A DNA stretch of 64,000 bases from Botryotinia globosa (taxonomy: Eukaryota; Ascomycota; Leotiomycetes; Helotiales; Sclerotiniaceae), in contig RCSZ01000004.1 of assembly GCA_014898425.1 (NCBI GenBank), positions 2,604,001 to 2,668,000 of the forward strand, given 5' to 3'. Below the pieces are notes generated by a model. The model saw only the letters and a program-made list of their open reading frames with translations, was not told the DNA's origin and searched no databases. The position numbers were made by a program, and so were the translations under genes. This document shows, in pieces, positions 1-11,749 of this stretch (position 1 is the stretch's first letter; each line of letters opens with the position of its first letter).

Positions 1-449
1 ATAAAATTGATTATTTAAATACACTTAATAATTTTAATAAATAATTATAAATTATTAACTCTATATATCTTTTCTAAAATTCAAAATTATATAGATAATT
101 AATTCAATTATATAAATTTTTTTATTATATCAAAAGATTTCTAAATAGAATTATTTCTAATTATATTACAAAATAGAGATATTAATACTTTGATTTCAAT
201 TGAATATTGATCTTTATATTCTAAATGATTTATAATAATCTTTATATTTATAAAATTAAAATCAATTAAATTTTTAATATTATAATCTTATAATTCTAGA
301 TTTTTTTTTAAAAAAAAATCAATTTTTATATTAAAATTAAACAAATTATATAAATAAAGGATATTCACTTCAAAGGAATGACTTTAGTATAATGACTATT
401 ATATCAAAAGGGATTAAGCAAATACGAAAGAGATTAGCTTTTTTAATAG
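1..449. other. AT-rich decayed DNA, no gene
   Basis: This is extremely AT-rich sequence without any usable reading frame. It is the left part of the first RIP-like block and runs off the window edge. I see no recognisable gene, TIR or LTR boundary before position 450. Confidence 0.6.
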
Positions 450-556
450 TATCACGGATTGATTATAACTCTACTTAGTAGGTTTGATATTGATCAAACT
501 ACTTGTATTTTTTTGGGGTTACATAGCTTAGTAGTTAAGTACTAGATACTGTAACA
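450..556 (+). repeat. 107-bp LTR-like repeat, left copy
   Basis: This copy matches 726-832 along its whole length, mostly with C/T and G/A differences. It contains GGGGTTACATAGCTTAGTAG near its 3' part. Confidence 0.7.
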
Positions 557-725
557 ATTAGTTTGATCTTATTCAAAGGCTTTTTTGATAATTAGTTAGG
601 GAAAAGTAGTCCCATTCACTTTTAGATATATAACCAATTTCTATTAGAAACCTTGATAATCCTATTCCGGAATAAAGAATAAAAAGATTCTATTATATTC
701 ATTCTAGAATTGAAAGAAAAAGTAG

Positions 726-832
726 TATTACAAATTGATTATAACTCTACTTAATAGATTTGATATTAATCAAACTACTTGCACCCTTTTGGGGTTATGT
801 GGCTTAGTGGTAGAGTACTAGGTGCCGTGACA
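726..832 (+). repeat. 107-bp LTR-like repeat, right copy
   Basis: This is the less mutated copy. It contains TGGCTTAGTGG (811-821), which fits the pol III A-box consensus TRGYNNARNGG, and ends GCCGTGACA. I find no good B box at normal spacing, so I do not call a tRNA or SINE. Confidence 0.7.
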
Positions 833-837
833 AGTAG

Positions 838-2625
838 TATCTATATAAGGCCTACTACTTTCCCAAATAGCTAGCTGTTTAGATAGAATATAATTAGATA
901 TACAGGACCTATAATACGTGGGTTCTACGTCTTTCGTATTCTTCTCGAACTAATACAAATTCTATAGCTTTTTAAAAGACTTCAAATTCAAAGTTCTTTT
1001 TAATCTAAAAACTTTATTTATTTATTTATTTGTTTATTTATTTTTCATCAATATTTCAATAAATTTTTATAGAATTTCTAGTTTTGATATAATCAAAATA
1101 AAGGATTGATTTTTAATTTTATTTTGAATAAAATAATTTTTTATAGAAAAAGACCTTTTCTACAAATTTAATATATAGTACTATATCTATCTAATCATTT
1201 AATTTCTAATTCTCAATTCTACCCCCTCAAATCCTCCCACTTTCACTTCCGCTTCCACTTCCACTCATCTTAAAATTAAATATATTTTTTCTTAGATTCT
1301 AGATTCTAGATTTTATATTTATTAATATCTTATATCACCTACTTTATTTCTCCTCACCATCTCCTCACCATCTTCATCTCCATCCCCATTTCTATCTCTA
1401 TTTTCATTCTACCCCCTCCCCCCTCCCCCCTATTCAAAACGCAAAATCTAAATCTCATATTAAATCACTCAAGAATCAAAATCAAATCCAACATCTCATT
1501 CAGCAATCACATCCCATCCTATCCTATCCATTACAATTTACCATCTTCAAAATTACCCCCAAAATCAACCCCAAAATCATCTCCACATTCCCCCTTTACA
1601 ACTCTCATAACCCTCACAAATCAAATATATCAATCATATTTCAGCACCTTATAATTCTAATTTTAACCCCAACCCCCATTCAAACTCTAAACCCCAGACG
1701 TCAAATTCTCAATTTCTAATAAACAAACCCTAATATTCCTAAAAACTATCTCTCTTTATAAACCTATTTATAAATCTATTTATAAATAGATTTATAAAAC
1801 CTATCTATAATCTTTTTCTTCTACTTCTCCCCCTTTTTCTTTTTTTTCATCTCTCAAACTCCAACTCCAACTTCAACTCTCATTCTCTCTTCTCTTATTC
1901 TTCAAATTTCTTCATTCTTTATTCCACTCTCTCTCTTCTCTTCTCTTCTCTTCTCTTCTCTTCCCTTCTCTTCCCTTCTCTTCTCTTCTCTTCTTTCCTA
2001 TTAAATTAATTTAACTATATTTATTCTCATTCCTATTCTATACGAATATCATATAACATCTTAGTTATTATATAAGAGATAAAGAGATCCCTTAGAAATC
2101 TCTTTCCTCTTTAGCTTTCTTATTCTAGTTATTTAACCTCTATAATATACTCTAGTATATAATCGTAACATATTCCTATGATAATATTATAATATTATAA
2201 TAATAAAATCAATAAAATCAATAAAATAACTCCTCATCTCGATTCCCTTTTATTCTCTCCTTTCTCACCCCCTCATTCTTCTTTTCTCATTCACACTCTT
2301 CTCTACAGTACTAAACAAGTGAAAAAAGCCATAGTTCAAAAACGTACCTAAAATAGTCATTTTTCACTTTTTCAAACTTATCTATTCTGAAATACTTTGA
2401 ATGAATTATAATAAGATTTTAATATAAGATAATAAATTATATAAATTTCAATAAATTATTTTAATCTATTCTTTAATATCGTAGTAATTGATTAAAATCA
2501 ATTGAATTTAAAAATTCCATTTTATATCAAATTTATTAGTTAATTTAGTTAGTATATTTTTATATCTTTTAAAAATTTCAATTTTGAAATTACAAATTCA
2601 AGATGAAATAACAAGATGAAATAAC
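838..2625. other. AT-rich and low-complexity DNA, no gene
   Basis: The segment is mixed AT-rich and pyrimidine-biased DNA. It includes a (TTCTC)n microsatellite at about 1930-1995 and C/T-rich stretches at 1200-1450. I find no coding region. The last bases, ATAAC at 2621-2625, are the left target-site copy of the gypsy element that follows. Confidence 0.6.
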
Positions 2626-2775
2626 TATCAAGGTACAGGTAAAGACTTATATTGTATTATAAGAATTCTAAGTATTATAAAAGGTTGAGGCCCTATTATA
2701 GGAAATAGAGTATGCTAAAGGTATGCTAAGGGTTTGTGCCTAAGGCACGAAGGCAATATAGTTGGTGTTGTGATA
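2626..2775 (-). repeat. 150-bp LTR of gypsy element (3' LTR in element orientation)
   Basis: It pairs with 9050-9199 and has the same length. It contains a shared block with GAGGCCCTATTATAGGAA and CTAAGGCACGAAGGCAAT. It is preceded by the target duplication ATAAC. Confidence 0.9.
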
Positions 2776-3528
2776 ATACCCCTTTTTTAGAACTTATTTA
2801 TTCCAAACAAATTAAAATATAAATTAATTTTGTTATTTTTCAATAAAGTTATAGGGAATTGATTTAATAGGCTAGTTTACTATTATATTTAAATAAATTG
2901 ATCAAATAAAAATCTAAATTTTTTTGAAATAATATTAGAATATTCTAATTTTTATTATGGGATTAAAATGAATTGTTTTTAGGATAATAGTTAATTGATG
3001 GATCTTTTTTGATTTGTTTAGTTTTTGTTTAAGAATTATTTTTGATATAATAGTATTTGAGGTGGTGGGTTTTTTGAATCTAATTTATATGAGTGGATTT
3101 AGTTTATTTGAATATATTAAATGAAATATAATGATTATTTTTTTTGATTTTGGAGATTCTTAGTTAATTGTTATAATAATGAGTAGTGTTTTTATTTGAT
3201 ATAATAATGGAAATTGTATTTGTTGTAATAATCAAGGATTTCTTTGAATTTCTATTATTTGATTTCCTTGTATATTTTGTTATCTTTTTTGAGAATTCGA
3301 TTTTGATTTTTATATAATTTGGTAATATTAATAATATCTTAATTTAATAATTCTAGTGAGTAATGAAATAATTGAAATAATAAATTATAGAATATTAAAA
3401 AAATCTTAAAATTAACTGAGAATTGTAATAGATAGATTTATTTATAGATTTTGAGGATTTTATAAAAACTATTTTATTTATTATTATTTTTTTATTAAAT
3501 AATTAATTTTTATATTCTTTATATTAAT

Positions 3529-3807
3529 CTATATTTTATTATCTTTTTTATAAAAAGAAATATTAGTGTAGATTTTGTTAGTATAGTTTTTATATTTTTG
3601 GATTAATTGAACTATAAGTACTTTAAGTTTAATTAGAATAAAATCAAATCTATTTGTAATCTTATTAGCTTTAAAAAACTTTTGTTTTTTTTGATATAAT
3701 AGATTTGATAGAATTAATATAAATAATTCAATTTCGAGATATAGATGATAATTGTAATTAATAAAGAATAAGAATATATTGATAGTTTTTAATATAATAT
3801 TATTCAA
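3529..3807 (-). pseudogene. Integrase C-terminal relic of the gypsy element
   Basis: This is the longest surviving open stretch of the element (92 codons). It lies between the reverse transcriptase relic and the downstream LTR, where integrase belongs. The reading ends with a segment like the part of fungal gypsy integrases just after the catalytic core: many Lys/Gln/Tyr residues, then SFYKKDNKI. The assignment rests on position and weak resemblance. The catalytic core itself is not recognisable. The open frame is probably chance survival in AT-rich DNA. Confidence 0.5.
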
Positions 3808-5329
3808 TATAAATTTTATAAATAGAAATTAATTGAATTAATTGTTTTAATAAAAATTTATAAAAGTATAAAGGTATTATTTGATTATAATATTAATTCT
3901 TTTTATTTAATTATTAGATTTGGAATAAAATAAGGAAGATTATTTCAAAATAATTGATAAATGTTTGAATAAATGTTTTTAGAATTTAGAAATAAATTAG
4001 GAGTTTTTATTAGATATAATATTATTAGAAGTATTATATAGGTAATATATCTTTTTAATAAATCGATTTATAAGTTTCTTTATAAATAGTTTTATTATTG
4101 GTATAAAGTATTATATTTTGGTTAGATAGTAGACAATTATAATAATATATTAATATTTCTTTTTATAGTGTTTATTGATTGATAATAATATAATATAATT
4201 AATAAAGATATTTGATTAGAAATGGAATAATATTGATAAAGGTTTAAAGAATCTAGGTATAATGAGATAAAAGGTTTTAATATAAAAACAGAGTTAACAA
4301 ATTTATATGAATATTTTAATCTTTTTAGATATATTGAGTTATTAATATGTATAAAAAACGAGATTGATAGTTTTGATATAGTTTGAATATTTGGTTGATT
4401 TGGTTGAATATGTATAATATATGATTTATATATGAAGTTTGATAAAAGAGGGAATAAAGAGGTGGTTGTAATAAAAGATTTTATTATTAATTAATTTATA
4501 ATTTTATAAGATTATTCAAAGATTCTTTTAAATATTTAATGGTTAATGGTGGGCAAAAGGGTTTTGAAGTGTTATATATATAATTGTAATTAATTTGAAT
4601 AATTTGTATATTTTATTGATAAGATTATTAATTGATTTATTAATATTGGGGATAATTATATCTATTAAGATTATAATTAGATCTAAATCATTATTTGCTT
4701 ATTGAATAATATTCTTAAATATAATAATATTGAATATTTGTTTTGGAAGGATTATTTGTAAATGATTTTTGATTTGATTATTATTAGAATTGGTATATAT
4801 TAAATAATCTTTAGTTTTGTGATTCAAAATATTAGGGTGAATAGTTTTGTAATCAGATTGATATATAATATAGAAATTAAATCCTAATAAGAATTTGGTT
4901 TATTTAATTTATTACTAATTTAATATTTTTGTTAATATAAAGTATTCAAGGTTTTTATAATCAATAATAATTTCGAATAGTTTTTAAGTATTATATAATT
5001 CCGGTCTCTATTTCTTTAATGATTTTATAATTATTAGAAATTTTTTATTATAAATCTTATAATTATATTTAGTAATATTATATTTTAATAAGAAATATAT
5101 TATTAGATATAGATTTCCTTTATTATTATATTACGAAAGGATATTATTTGTAATTTAATTGAAAGCATTGATTTTAATTATTATATAATGATAATGATCA
5201 AATATAATAAGAATTAGAATAAAAAAGAAAGTATTCTTTAATATTATAAAAGTATTTTTTTATTCAAAGTTTTAGCTCTATATTCTCTTCTTTTTTAAAA
5301 AACAATTAAAAAACTCTATAATTTTAAAA

Positions 5330-6005
5330 AAATTGTAAATAAAATATTAATAAAAATTAGCAAATCCAAGAAAACATTAGAGGTTTTTGAGTTTAATTAA
5401 TAATTTCTAATTGAATATAATATTGATTTTCTTTAGGTTTATTTCTATACCTTTTGGAATAATAATTAAATCGAAATATTTAATTCTTTTTATTTCGAAT
5501 TTATATTTGTTGATATCAATTTATAGTTTGATATTAATCAGTTACTAAATAATTTTGTAAATATATTCTTTATAATTTATAATATTCTTGAAATAAATCA
5601 AAATATTATTCAAATATATTATATAAATTCTATCCAAAAGATTAAAGAGAATATAATTGATATAATTCTGAAATAAGACTAGTATATCGCAAAGTTCAAA
5701 GAATATTATTAATAATTCGAATAAATTGAAACAAATAATAAAAACGATTTTCTATTTGTAGCTTTTTGTAATTTGTAATTTATTGAAAATAGTGATAATA
5801 TCAAGTTTGGTATAGATTTTAATATAATATAAAATATCAAGGATTTTTTTAATTAATAATAAAGAATATCGGTTTTTAATAATAATATTATTTAAACCTT
5901 AATAATCTTGATAAATCTGAATATCTTCTTTTGATTTAGTAATTAAAAGAAATAAAACGATTAATCAAAAGCGAGATTTCCGAATGAATTCTTTATTTAA
6001 ATTGT
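5330..6005 (-). pseudogene. Reverse transcriptase relic of the gypsy element
   Basis: Read on the minus strand, this stretch has the order of a Ty3/gypsy reverse transcriptase. An N-terminal KEFIRKSR motif lies near 5970-5995. The segment FQNYINYILFNLLDR leads into the catalytic box, which reads YLNN at 5605-5616 where active enzymes have YLDD. An FLGFANFY motif lies near 5350-5373 at the RT/RNase H junction. Both catalytic aspartates of the box have become asparagine (GAT to AAT on this strand), a G-to-A change. In-frame stops are scattered throughout. It is part of the element at 2626-9199 and has no function today. Confidence 0.85.
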
Positions 6006-9000
6006 TATTAAATTATTTATAAACAATTTAAAGTTTAATTAAAAATATTGGATAATTCTTATTATATAATAATTTCTTATTTGATATAATCTTAATTTTG
6101 TAATTCTATAAATATTGTGGTAGAAGTTTGTTAATAAAAAAAGATAGGAATTTTGGATATAAATTATAAAGCTAGAGAAACAGTTTATTTTGAATTTCTA
6201 ATATAAAAGGAATAAATTGATTTATTTTCTTCATAAACTTATTAATATCATTATCTATTAAGCCTTAATATAATTGAATAGAATCCTTAATTATTATATA
6301 ATATAAATTATAGATTCTATTTAATTTATTCTAAAATATTTTTGTAATATAAATATTATTGTTTTTACAAAATCATATAAAACTATTAATTATAAAAAAC
6401 TTTATATCTTATATTTCAAAGCAAATACTTTATATAATATCAAGCAATTTATTTAAAGAATTTAATAATAATAATAATAATAAGGATAAAATGTTTTGGT
6501 TTTGTAATAGTTTTTTATACTTTCTAGAATTAATAATAAATCGAATTGAAACTAATTTTAAAAATAAATAATTAGGGATTATCCTAATTCGGGTATCCGT
6601 TTTATTATCGATACAATAAATATAATAAAGATTTTTGTTTTCATTATTTTCATTTTCGAAATTAATAATATTAGGGTTTCTTTGGATATCTAGAGCCTTA
6701 ATAAATTCGAGAATTACTGATTAATCTCGAAATAACAAGAATTTAACTTTGAAGTTTTCATTGATAATGTTTTCTATAAAAACTGATTTCGAAATAAACT
6801 TTTATAAAAATGGTTTGGAATTGATTAATATAATTTTATTACTTTTTAATAAAATTATTTTATAATTATTAAATATATTAAAAACAATAATTGTTATAAT
6901 ATCAATAGGATAGTAATATTTCGAGTAATATATAGATATAAATTTGAATATTATTATTGATTAATTGATAATAGAATTATAATATTAAAGCTAGAAGAGA
7001 TTAAAAATTATCAAATTTGTAATTGATAGGATAATAATATAAAACAAATTGATTTTCTAATAGTTATTAATTTATATATTTAAAAATATATATTAAAAAA
7101 GAATATTGAAAAATTTTCTATCAATTAGAAATAGATAATAGATATAAAGAAAAAAATATATAGATATTTAAAATTTAAAAACAATTTTTTTATTGATAAA
7201 GTTATAATTTATAGTTCTATTATTTATAAAGCTAATAAATAAAATAATTATATTAAATATAAAAGAGATTTTCATTGAGATTTTAAGAGATTTATTATTT
7301 ATTATTCTAAAATACAAAGGATCCCTAGATATAATTAATCTTTTAATTTACAAAAACAAATTTCTTATAAAAAATCTCAATTTACAATTGTAAATCAAGA
7401 TTAATCTTTTAATATATCAAATTGGGGAATTAAATTTCTATTTTTTTTTAAATAAATGGATTTTTCAATATATTCTTTCAAATTAAGTTTTTGAATAAGA
7501 TTAAAAGGGATTAATAAAGTATAATATAATGATATAATTGGAAAACAATTAATAGATAGAAACAAATTTTGATATAAGGAATTAATAACATTATAATAGG
7601 ATTTAAAACTTTGATATTAATTGATTATAAAAAAACAATTAATATAAAAATTGTATCTTATATTAATATTGATATTATATTTTATATTATTGATTTGTTT
7701 TTTATTATAATTGTTTTTAATATAATCTAGTTTTTTATAATAAAGATAGAAATTAAGATTAAAATATTATTTTCGAATATAATAGAATAAAAAGTGCTGA
7801 TCTTATCAAATAGTATTTAATTATATAAAATCACTAGATAATTTTGGTATAGGGGGAGTTATAATTAAAACTAATTTTTTATCATAATACTTTAATTGAT
7901 TATAACTGAAATTAATATTTTAATTCTTTTATTAATTATCAAAATAAGTTTTTTTTTCTAGATTATTATAAATATTTTGCTATCAGATTATTTATATATC
8001 AATATCAATAATAAAAAGTTTATTAGAATAATTGATTAAAACATTAATTAATTTTTATAAAATCTTGAGTTTAAGATTAGCGATTTATTATTTAATAATT
8101 TTCTTATATCTAATAATAAACTATTTAAATTTGGTAATAAAATTATCAAATAGAATCTTTTTTATTTTATATTTATTATAATTTATAAAAAGCTTTTATA
8201 AAAGATTAAGAGTTTGATATTATTTATTCAATTTATTCTAAATACTTATTATAATATATTATTTAGAAAATTAGAAATCAAAATTATATAGGTTATTTGT
8301 AATTGTATTGAAATATATTTGATTGTTTGTATAAATCAAGCTAAAAAATAAATTAACAAGGAATAAAATTCATTGGAATTCTAATTCGTTTTTATAATCT
8401 ATAATTAAATAATAATTAATTATATTGTGGAATGTTATATATTGATTCTAATATTTTGTAATATTTTGCTTATTATTATTAAACTTCTTAAGGGAAATGA
8501 AATGTTTTCAACAAAATAAAGCTTTTGGGTTATTACAAATAACAATCTTTAATATTTCAATTATATCTTATAATTCAGTAATCTATAATTGAGCTTTGTT
8601 AGCTTAAATATATATTACAACAATTTGTTTTTGTAATAAAATTATAATTATTTCGATTGAAATAAATACAACTTAAATAACTGTGAAATATATAATATTT
8701 AGATTATTGAATAGATTTATAAATAAAGAAATATCAGTTTCAATAAAATCAATAATATAATTCAAAAAAAGGAATTATAAAAACAGACTAGATACAACCA
8801 CTTAATTGATTATTTTTAGAATGTTTTTGTAACCATAAAATATTGATAAATCAATATAAATATATTTTAGCATAATCAAATAACTTTATTAAAAAATAAT
8901 AAAATTATTTACAATAGATTAATAATAAATTCGATTAATATAATTGAATTATAACTTTAGTAGCATCAGAGTGATTAGGATAATTAAAATACAATTTGAA

Positions 9001-9049
9001 TAAATATTTAAAATAAAATTATAATAGCTTTTAAATAGATAATACAAAT

Positions 9050-9199
9050 TGTTAAGATACAAATAAAGACTTATATTGTACTATAAGGATTCTAAATACT
9101 ATAAAAGATTGAGGCCCTATTATAGGAAGTAGAGCATGCTAAGGGTACACTAAGGGTTCGTGCCTAAGGCACGAAGGCAATGTAGTTGGCGCCGTGACA
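9050..9199 (-). repeat. 150-bp LTR of gypsy element (5' LTR in element orientation)
   Basis: This copy is less mutated than its partner at 2626-2775. It ends GGCGCCGTGACA and is followed directly by ATAAC (9200-9204). Confidence 0.9.
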
Positions 9200-9220
9200 A
9201 TAACAAGATGAAAAAAAAAA

Positions 9221-9465
9221 TAAAAAAAATATCAAATAAAAATATCAAATAAAAATATCAAATAAAAATATCAAATAAAAATATCAAATAAAAATATCAA
9301 ATAAAAATATCAATAAAATATCAAATAAAAATATCAAATAAAAATATCAAATAAAAATATCAAATAAAAATATCAAATAAAAATATCAAATAAAAATATC
9401 AAATATAAAATATCAAATAAAAATATCAAATAAAAATATCAAATAAAAATATCAAATAAAAATAC
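9221..9465. repeat. 13-bp minisatellite (TATCAAATAAAAA)n
   Basis: About 18-19 copies of a 13-bp unit occur with few interruptions, directly right of the gypsy target site. The unit differs by one base from the 13-bp unit of the second array at about 10300-10405. Confidence 0.9.
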
Positions 9466-9819
9466 CAGGGGCCTACGAACCCCCGGACCCCTTGCTTTTT
9501 AAGAAAGTATTATATAATTATAAATATAATTATAAGAATCTAAAAAAATAAATTTTATTGAGGCTTGCATGCGAAGTCGGTTTACCTTATTATATTACTT
9601 TTTCTTTTAATTTTATTCAGATTTTTTAATTTTATTGAGATTTTTTTAATTTTATTCAGATTTTAGTGCGTCACATTACTTCAGAATTATTAATTATACT
9701 ACTGAATTATGAAAGCTTTAATATGAAAATAATTTTTATTAATATTAAACCTACTATATTCGATATAAACCCTTTTCAATTGATTATATAAGCTTTAGCT
9801 ATATCTACATTAGTTAAAC
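9466..9819. other. AT-rich DNA with short imperfect repeats, no gene
   Basis: It opens with a short GC-rich island (about 9466-9500). Three imperfect copies of a unit near TTTTAATTTTATTCAGAT follow at about 9600-9665. No coding region is seen. Confidence 0.5.
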
Positions 9820-10155
9820 TTCAATTTTTTTAAAAACCCTTTAGTTTTGAAACTAGTATTATAAAAATTATATCATTTTAAAACTCTTAGTTTCTTCTAT
9901 ATAATTATCACTTTTCTTTTTTTTTCAATTTATATTAATTTGATTAAGCTAATTTAAATGATTTTGTTGAAAAAGCCTAGAATTTTATACTACAAAATTT
10001 ATACTATTTCAATTTCAATTCTTTATAAAACCTTTAGTTTTAAAGCTAGCAATATAAAAAATATATCATTTGAAAGCCCTTAGTTTCTTCTATATAGTTA
10101 TTACTTTTGTTTTCTTTTTATTCAACTAATTTAAATAATTTTGTTGAAAACCCCT
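9820..10155. repeat. Diverged direct repeat, about 150 bp per copy
   Basis: Copies at about 9820-9978 and 10011-10155 share an ordered series of blocks, for example CCTTTAGTTTT, TATATCATTT, TTAGTTTCTTCTATAT and ATTTTGTTGAAAA. Differences are mostly transitions and small indels. They may be LTRs of another decayed element, but no clear termini or target duplication are visible. Confidence 0.55.
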
Positions 10156-10297
10156 AAGAATCTATGCTATAGCTATAATGTCAAAGAAGTCAAGCTAATC
10201 AGATCGCTTGAATTGAGTTTTACTAAGTAAGAGTTCTCTTTTTTTGTATATATATAATATTAATATCTTACAAACAACAAGAATATTAAGGAGGTAA

Positions 10298-10405
10298 ATA
10301 AAAATATAAAATAAAAATATAAAATAAAAATATAAAATAAAAATATAAAATAAAAATATAAAATAAAAATATAAAATAAAAATATAAAATAAAAATATAA
10401 AATAA
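10298..10405. repeat. 13-bp minisatellite (TATAAAATAAAAA)n
   Basis: About eight copies of a 13-bp AT-only unit. It is related to the array at 9221-9465 by a single C/A difference per unit. Confidence 0.9.
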
Positions 10406-10649
10406 AACACATATAAAAATTATTTTATATTTTGATCAAATAGTTATTCAATCTCTCTTGTCTAAACCCTTTTTATTATCAAATATTAATATAATTTCTA
10501 TAAATAATTATCTATTATGAAAAAGATTAAAAAATAACTATTTTAGGTGTGTTTTTCAGCTATAGCTTTTTCAATTGTCGGTTACTATATTTCACCCCTT
10601 TTTTATTTATAAATCTATTAATTTTGTATTTATCTATTCTATAAATATA

Positions 10650-11720
10650 ATCTTCATACCTCTCCTCTCCTCTACTCTCCAATTCTCTTCCCTCAATTCA
10701 ATACAATCCCCTCCCCTTTCCTCAATTCAATCCTTTCCCATCCTCTCCTCTCCTCTCCTCTCCTCCTCTCCTCTCCTCTCATCCTCTCCTCTCCCATCCC
10801 CTCCAACCTCTCCATTTCCCTCTCAATCTACATATAATATACCCACCTATTTATCTATCTACCCATCTATTTATATACATACCCACCCAGCCATCCCTCT
10901 ATTCCCCTCCCTCTATCCCTCCCTCCCTCTATCCTTCCCTCCCTACAATATCAATCCAACCCAACCCACCATTTTATATCTCCCCTCCCTCTTTCCCTCT
11001 CTTTCCTTCTCTTTCCCTCTTTCCCTATCTTTTCCCTTTCTTTTACCTCTCTTTCCCTCCCTCTTTCCCCTCCTCCCCTCTCACATCCACCATCTCTCCC
11101 TTCCTCTCTCTCTTCCTCTCACCCCTCCCCTCACCCCTCCCCTCACCCCTCCCCTCACCCCTCCCCTCACCCCTCCCCTCACCCCTCCCCTCACCCCTCC
11201 CCTCACCCCTCCCCTCACCCCTCCCCTCACCCCTCCCCTCACCCCATCTCTCCTAACTTAAACACAAACACAAACATAAATTTAAACATAAACTTGAACC
11301 CCCATCTACCCACCCACCTACCTCCCAAATTATATACTCCCTTCCCAATTACTCCCCCTAATAACTTCTCTAATCACTCCCCCAATCACTCCCCCAAATC
11401 ACCCCCTCTTCTTTATAAAATTCCCCCCTTTTATCTAAGTCCCCTTGGATAAATATCAAAACCCTTAAGACTTTTAAAACCTTTCCCTTTATATCACTCA
11501 TTTACAACACTCCACAAAAACAACCCTTCCCTTTCTCCACCCTCTTTCTCCCCTTCTCCCCTTCTCCCCCTTCTCCCCTTCTCCCCCTTCTCCCCTTCTC
11601 CCCCTTCTCCCCCTTCTCCCCCCTCCCCCTTCTCCCCCTTCTCCCCCTTCTCCACCCTCCCCTTCTCCACCCTCCCTCTCCCCGTCTCCCCCCCTCCCCC
11701 TTCCACAAAAATCCCCTCCA
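10650..11720. repeat. Long pyrimidine-rich tract with strong strand asymmetry
   Basis: For about 1 kb the plus strand is almost only C and T with scattered A. It is built of short CT motifs (CCTCTCCT, TTCCCTCC). It includes a 12-bp array at about 11119-11245 and a (TTCTCCCC)n-like tract at about 11535-11700. Open frames here only reflect the lack of A/G and do not look like proteins. Such tracts can adopt triplex, and on the G-rich strand G-quadruplex, structures; that is inference. Confidence 0.85.
11119..11245. repeat. 12-bp minisatellite (TCACCCCTCCCC)n
   Basis: About 10.5 near-perfect copies. The minus strand carries repeated GGGG runs separated by 1-3 bases. The unit length is a multiple of three, so it reads as a four-residue repeat in an open frame. 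I treat that as incidental. Confidence 0.95.
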
Positions 11721-11749
11721 CCCACCTCCACACACCCCTACCCTCCACA

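Larger units (their letters stand above)
450..832 (+). mobile_element. TRIM-like miniature LTR element (or two solo LTRs)
   Basis: Two direct repeats of exactly 107 bp (450-556 and 726-832) flank 169 bp of internal DNA. Each starts TATCA or TATTA, a likely RIP form of TGTCA, and ends TAACA or TGACA, so the termini are inverted as in LTRs. The internal region ends in a purine-rich run (GAAAGAAAAAG, near 712-722) just before the second repeat, where a polypurine tract belongs. Flanks are AATAG at 445-449 and AGTAG at 833-837, differing by one G/A transition. The second repeat alone is also flanked by AGTAG on both sides (721-725 and 833-837), so two solo LTRs are an alternative. There is no coding capacity, so movement would depend on another element. 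The right-end bases GGTGCCGTGACA resemble the end of the 150-bp LTRs at 2.6 and 9.1 kb. Confidence 0.65.
2626..9199 (-). mobile_element. Ty3/gypsy LTR retrotransposon, RIP-inactivated
   Basis: This is a complete element of 6,574 bp bounded by two 150-bp LTRs and by an identical 5-bp target duplication, ATAAC, at 2621-2625 and 9200-9204. The LTR termini are inverted: TGTCA (seen as TATCA or TGTTA) and TGACA (seen as TGATA or TGACA). Orientation is minus. A polypurine tract, AAAAAAGGGG when read on the minus strand, lies just inside the left LTR (about 2778-2788). Conceptual minus-strand reading gives a gypsy-type reverse transcriptase and an integrase-like region in the order expected for Ty3/gypsy. 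All frames are broken by stops that fit C-to-T and G-to-A change, so the element is dead. The two LTRs differ almost only by transitions, so RIP rather than age probably explains most of the divergence. Confidence 0.9.

Noticed and set aside
10575..11261. A 228-codon plus-strand open frame
   Set aside because: It is built from C/T-only simple sequence and a four-residue repeat from a 12-bp minisatellite. It has no domain, and it is open because stop codons cannot form.
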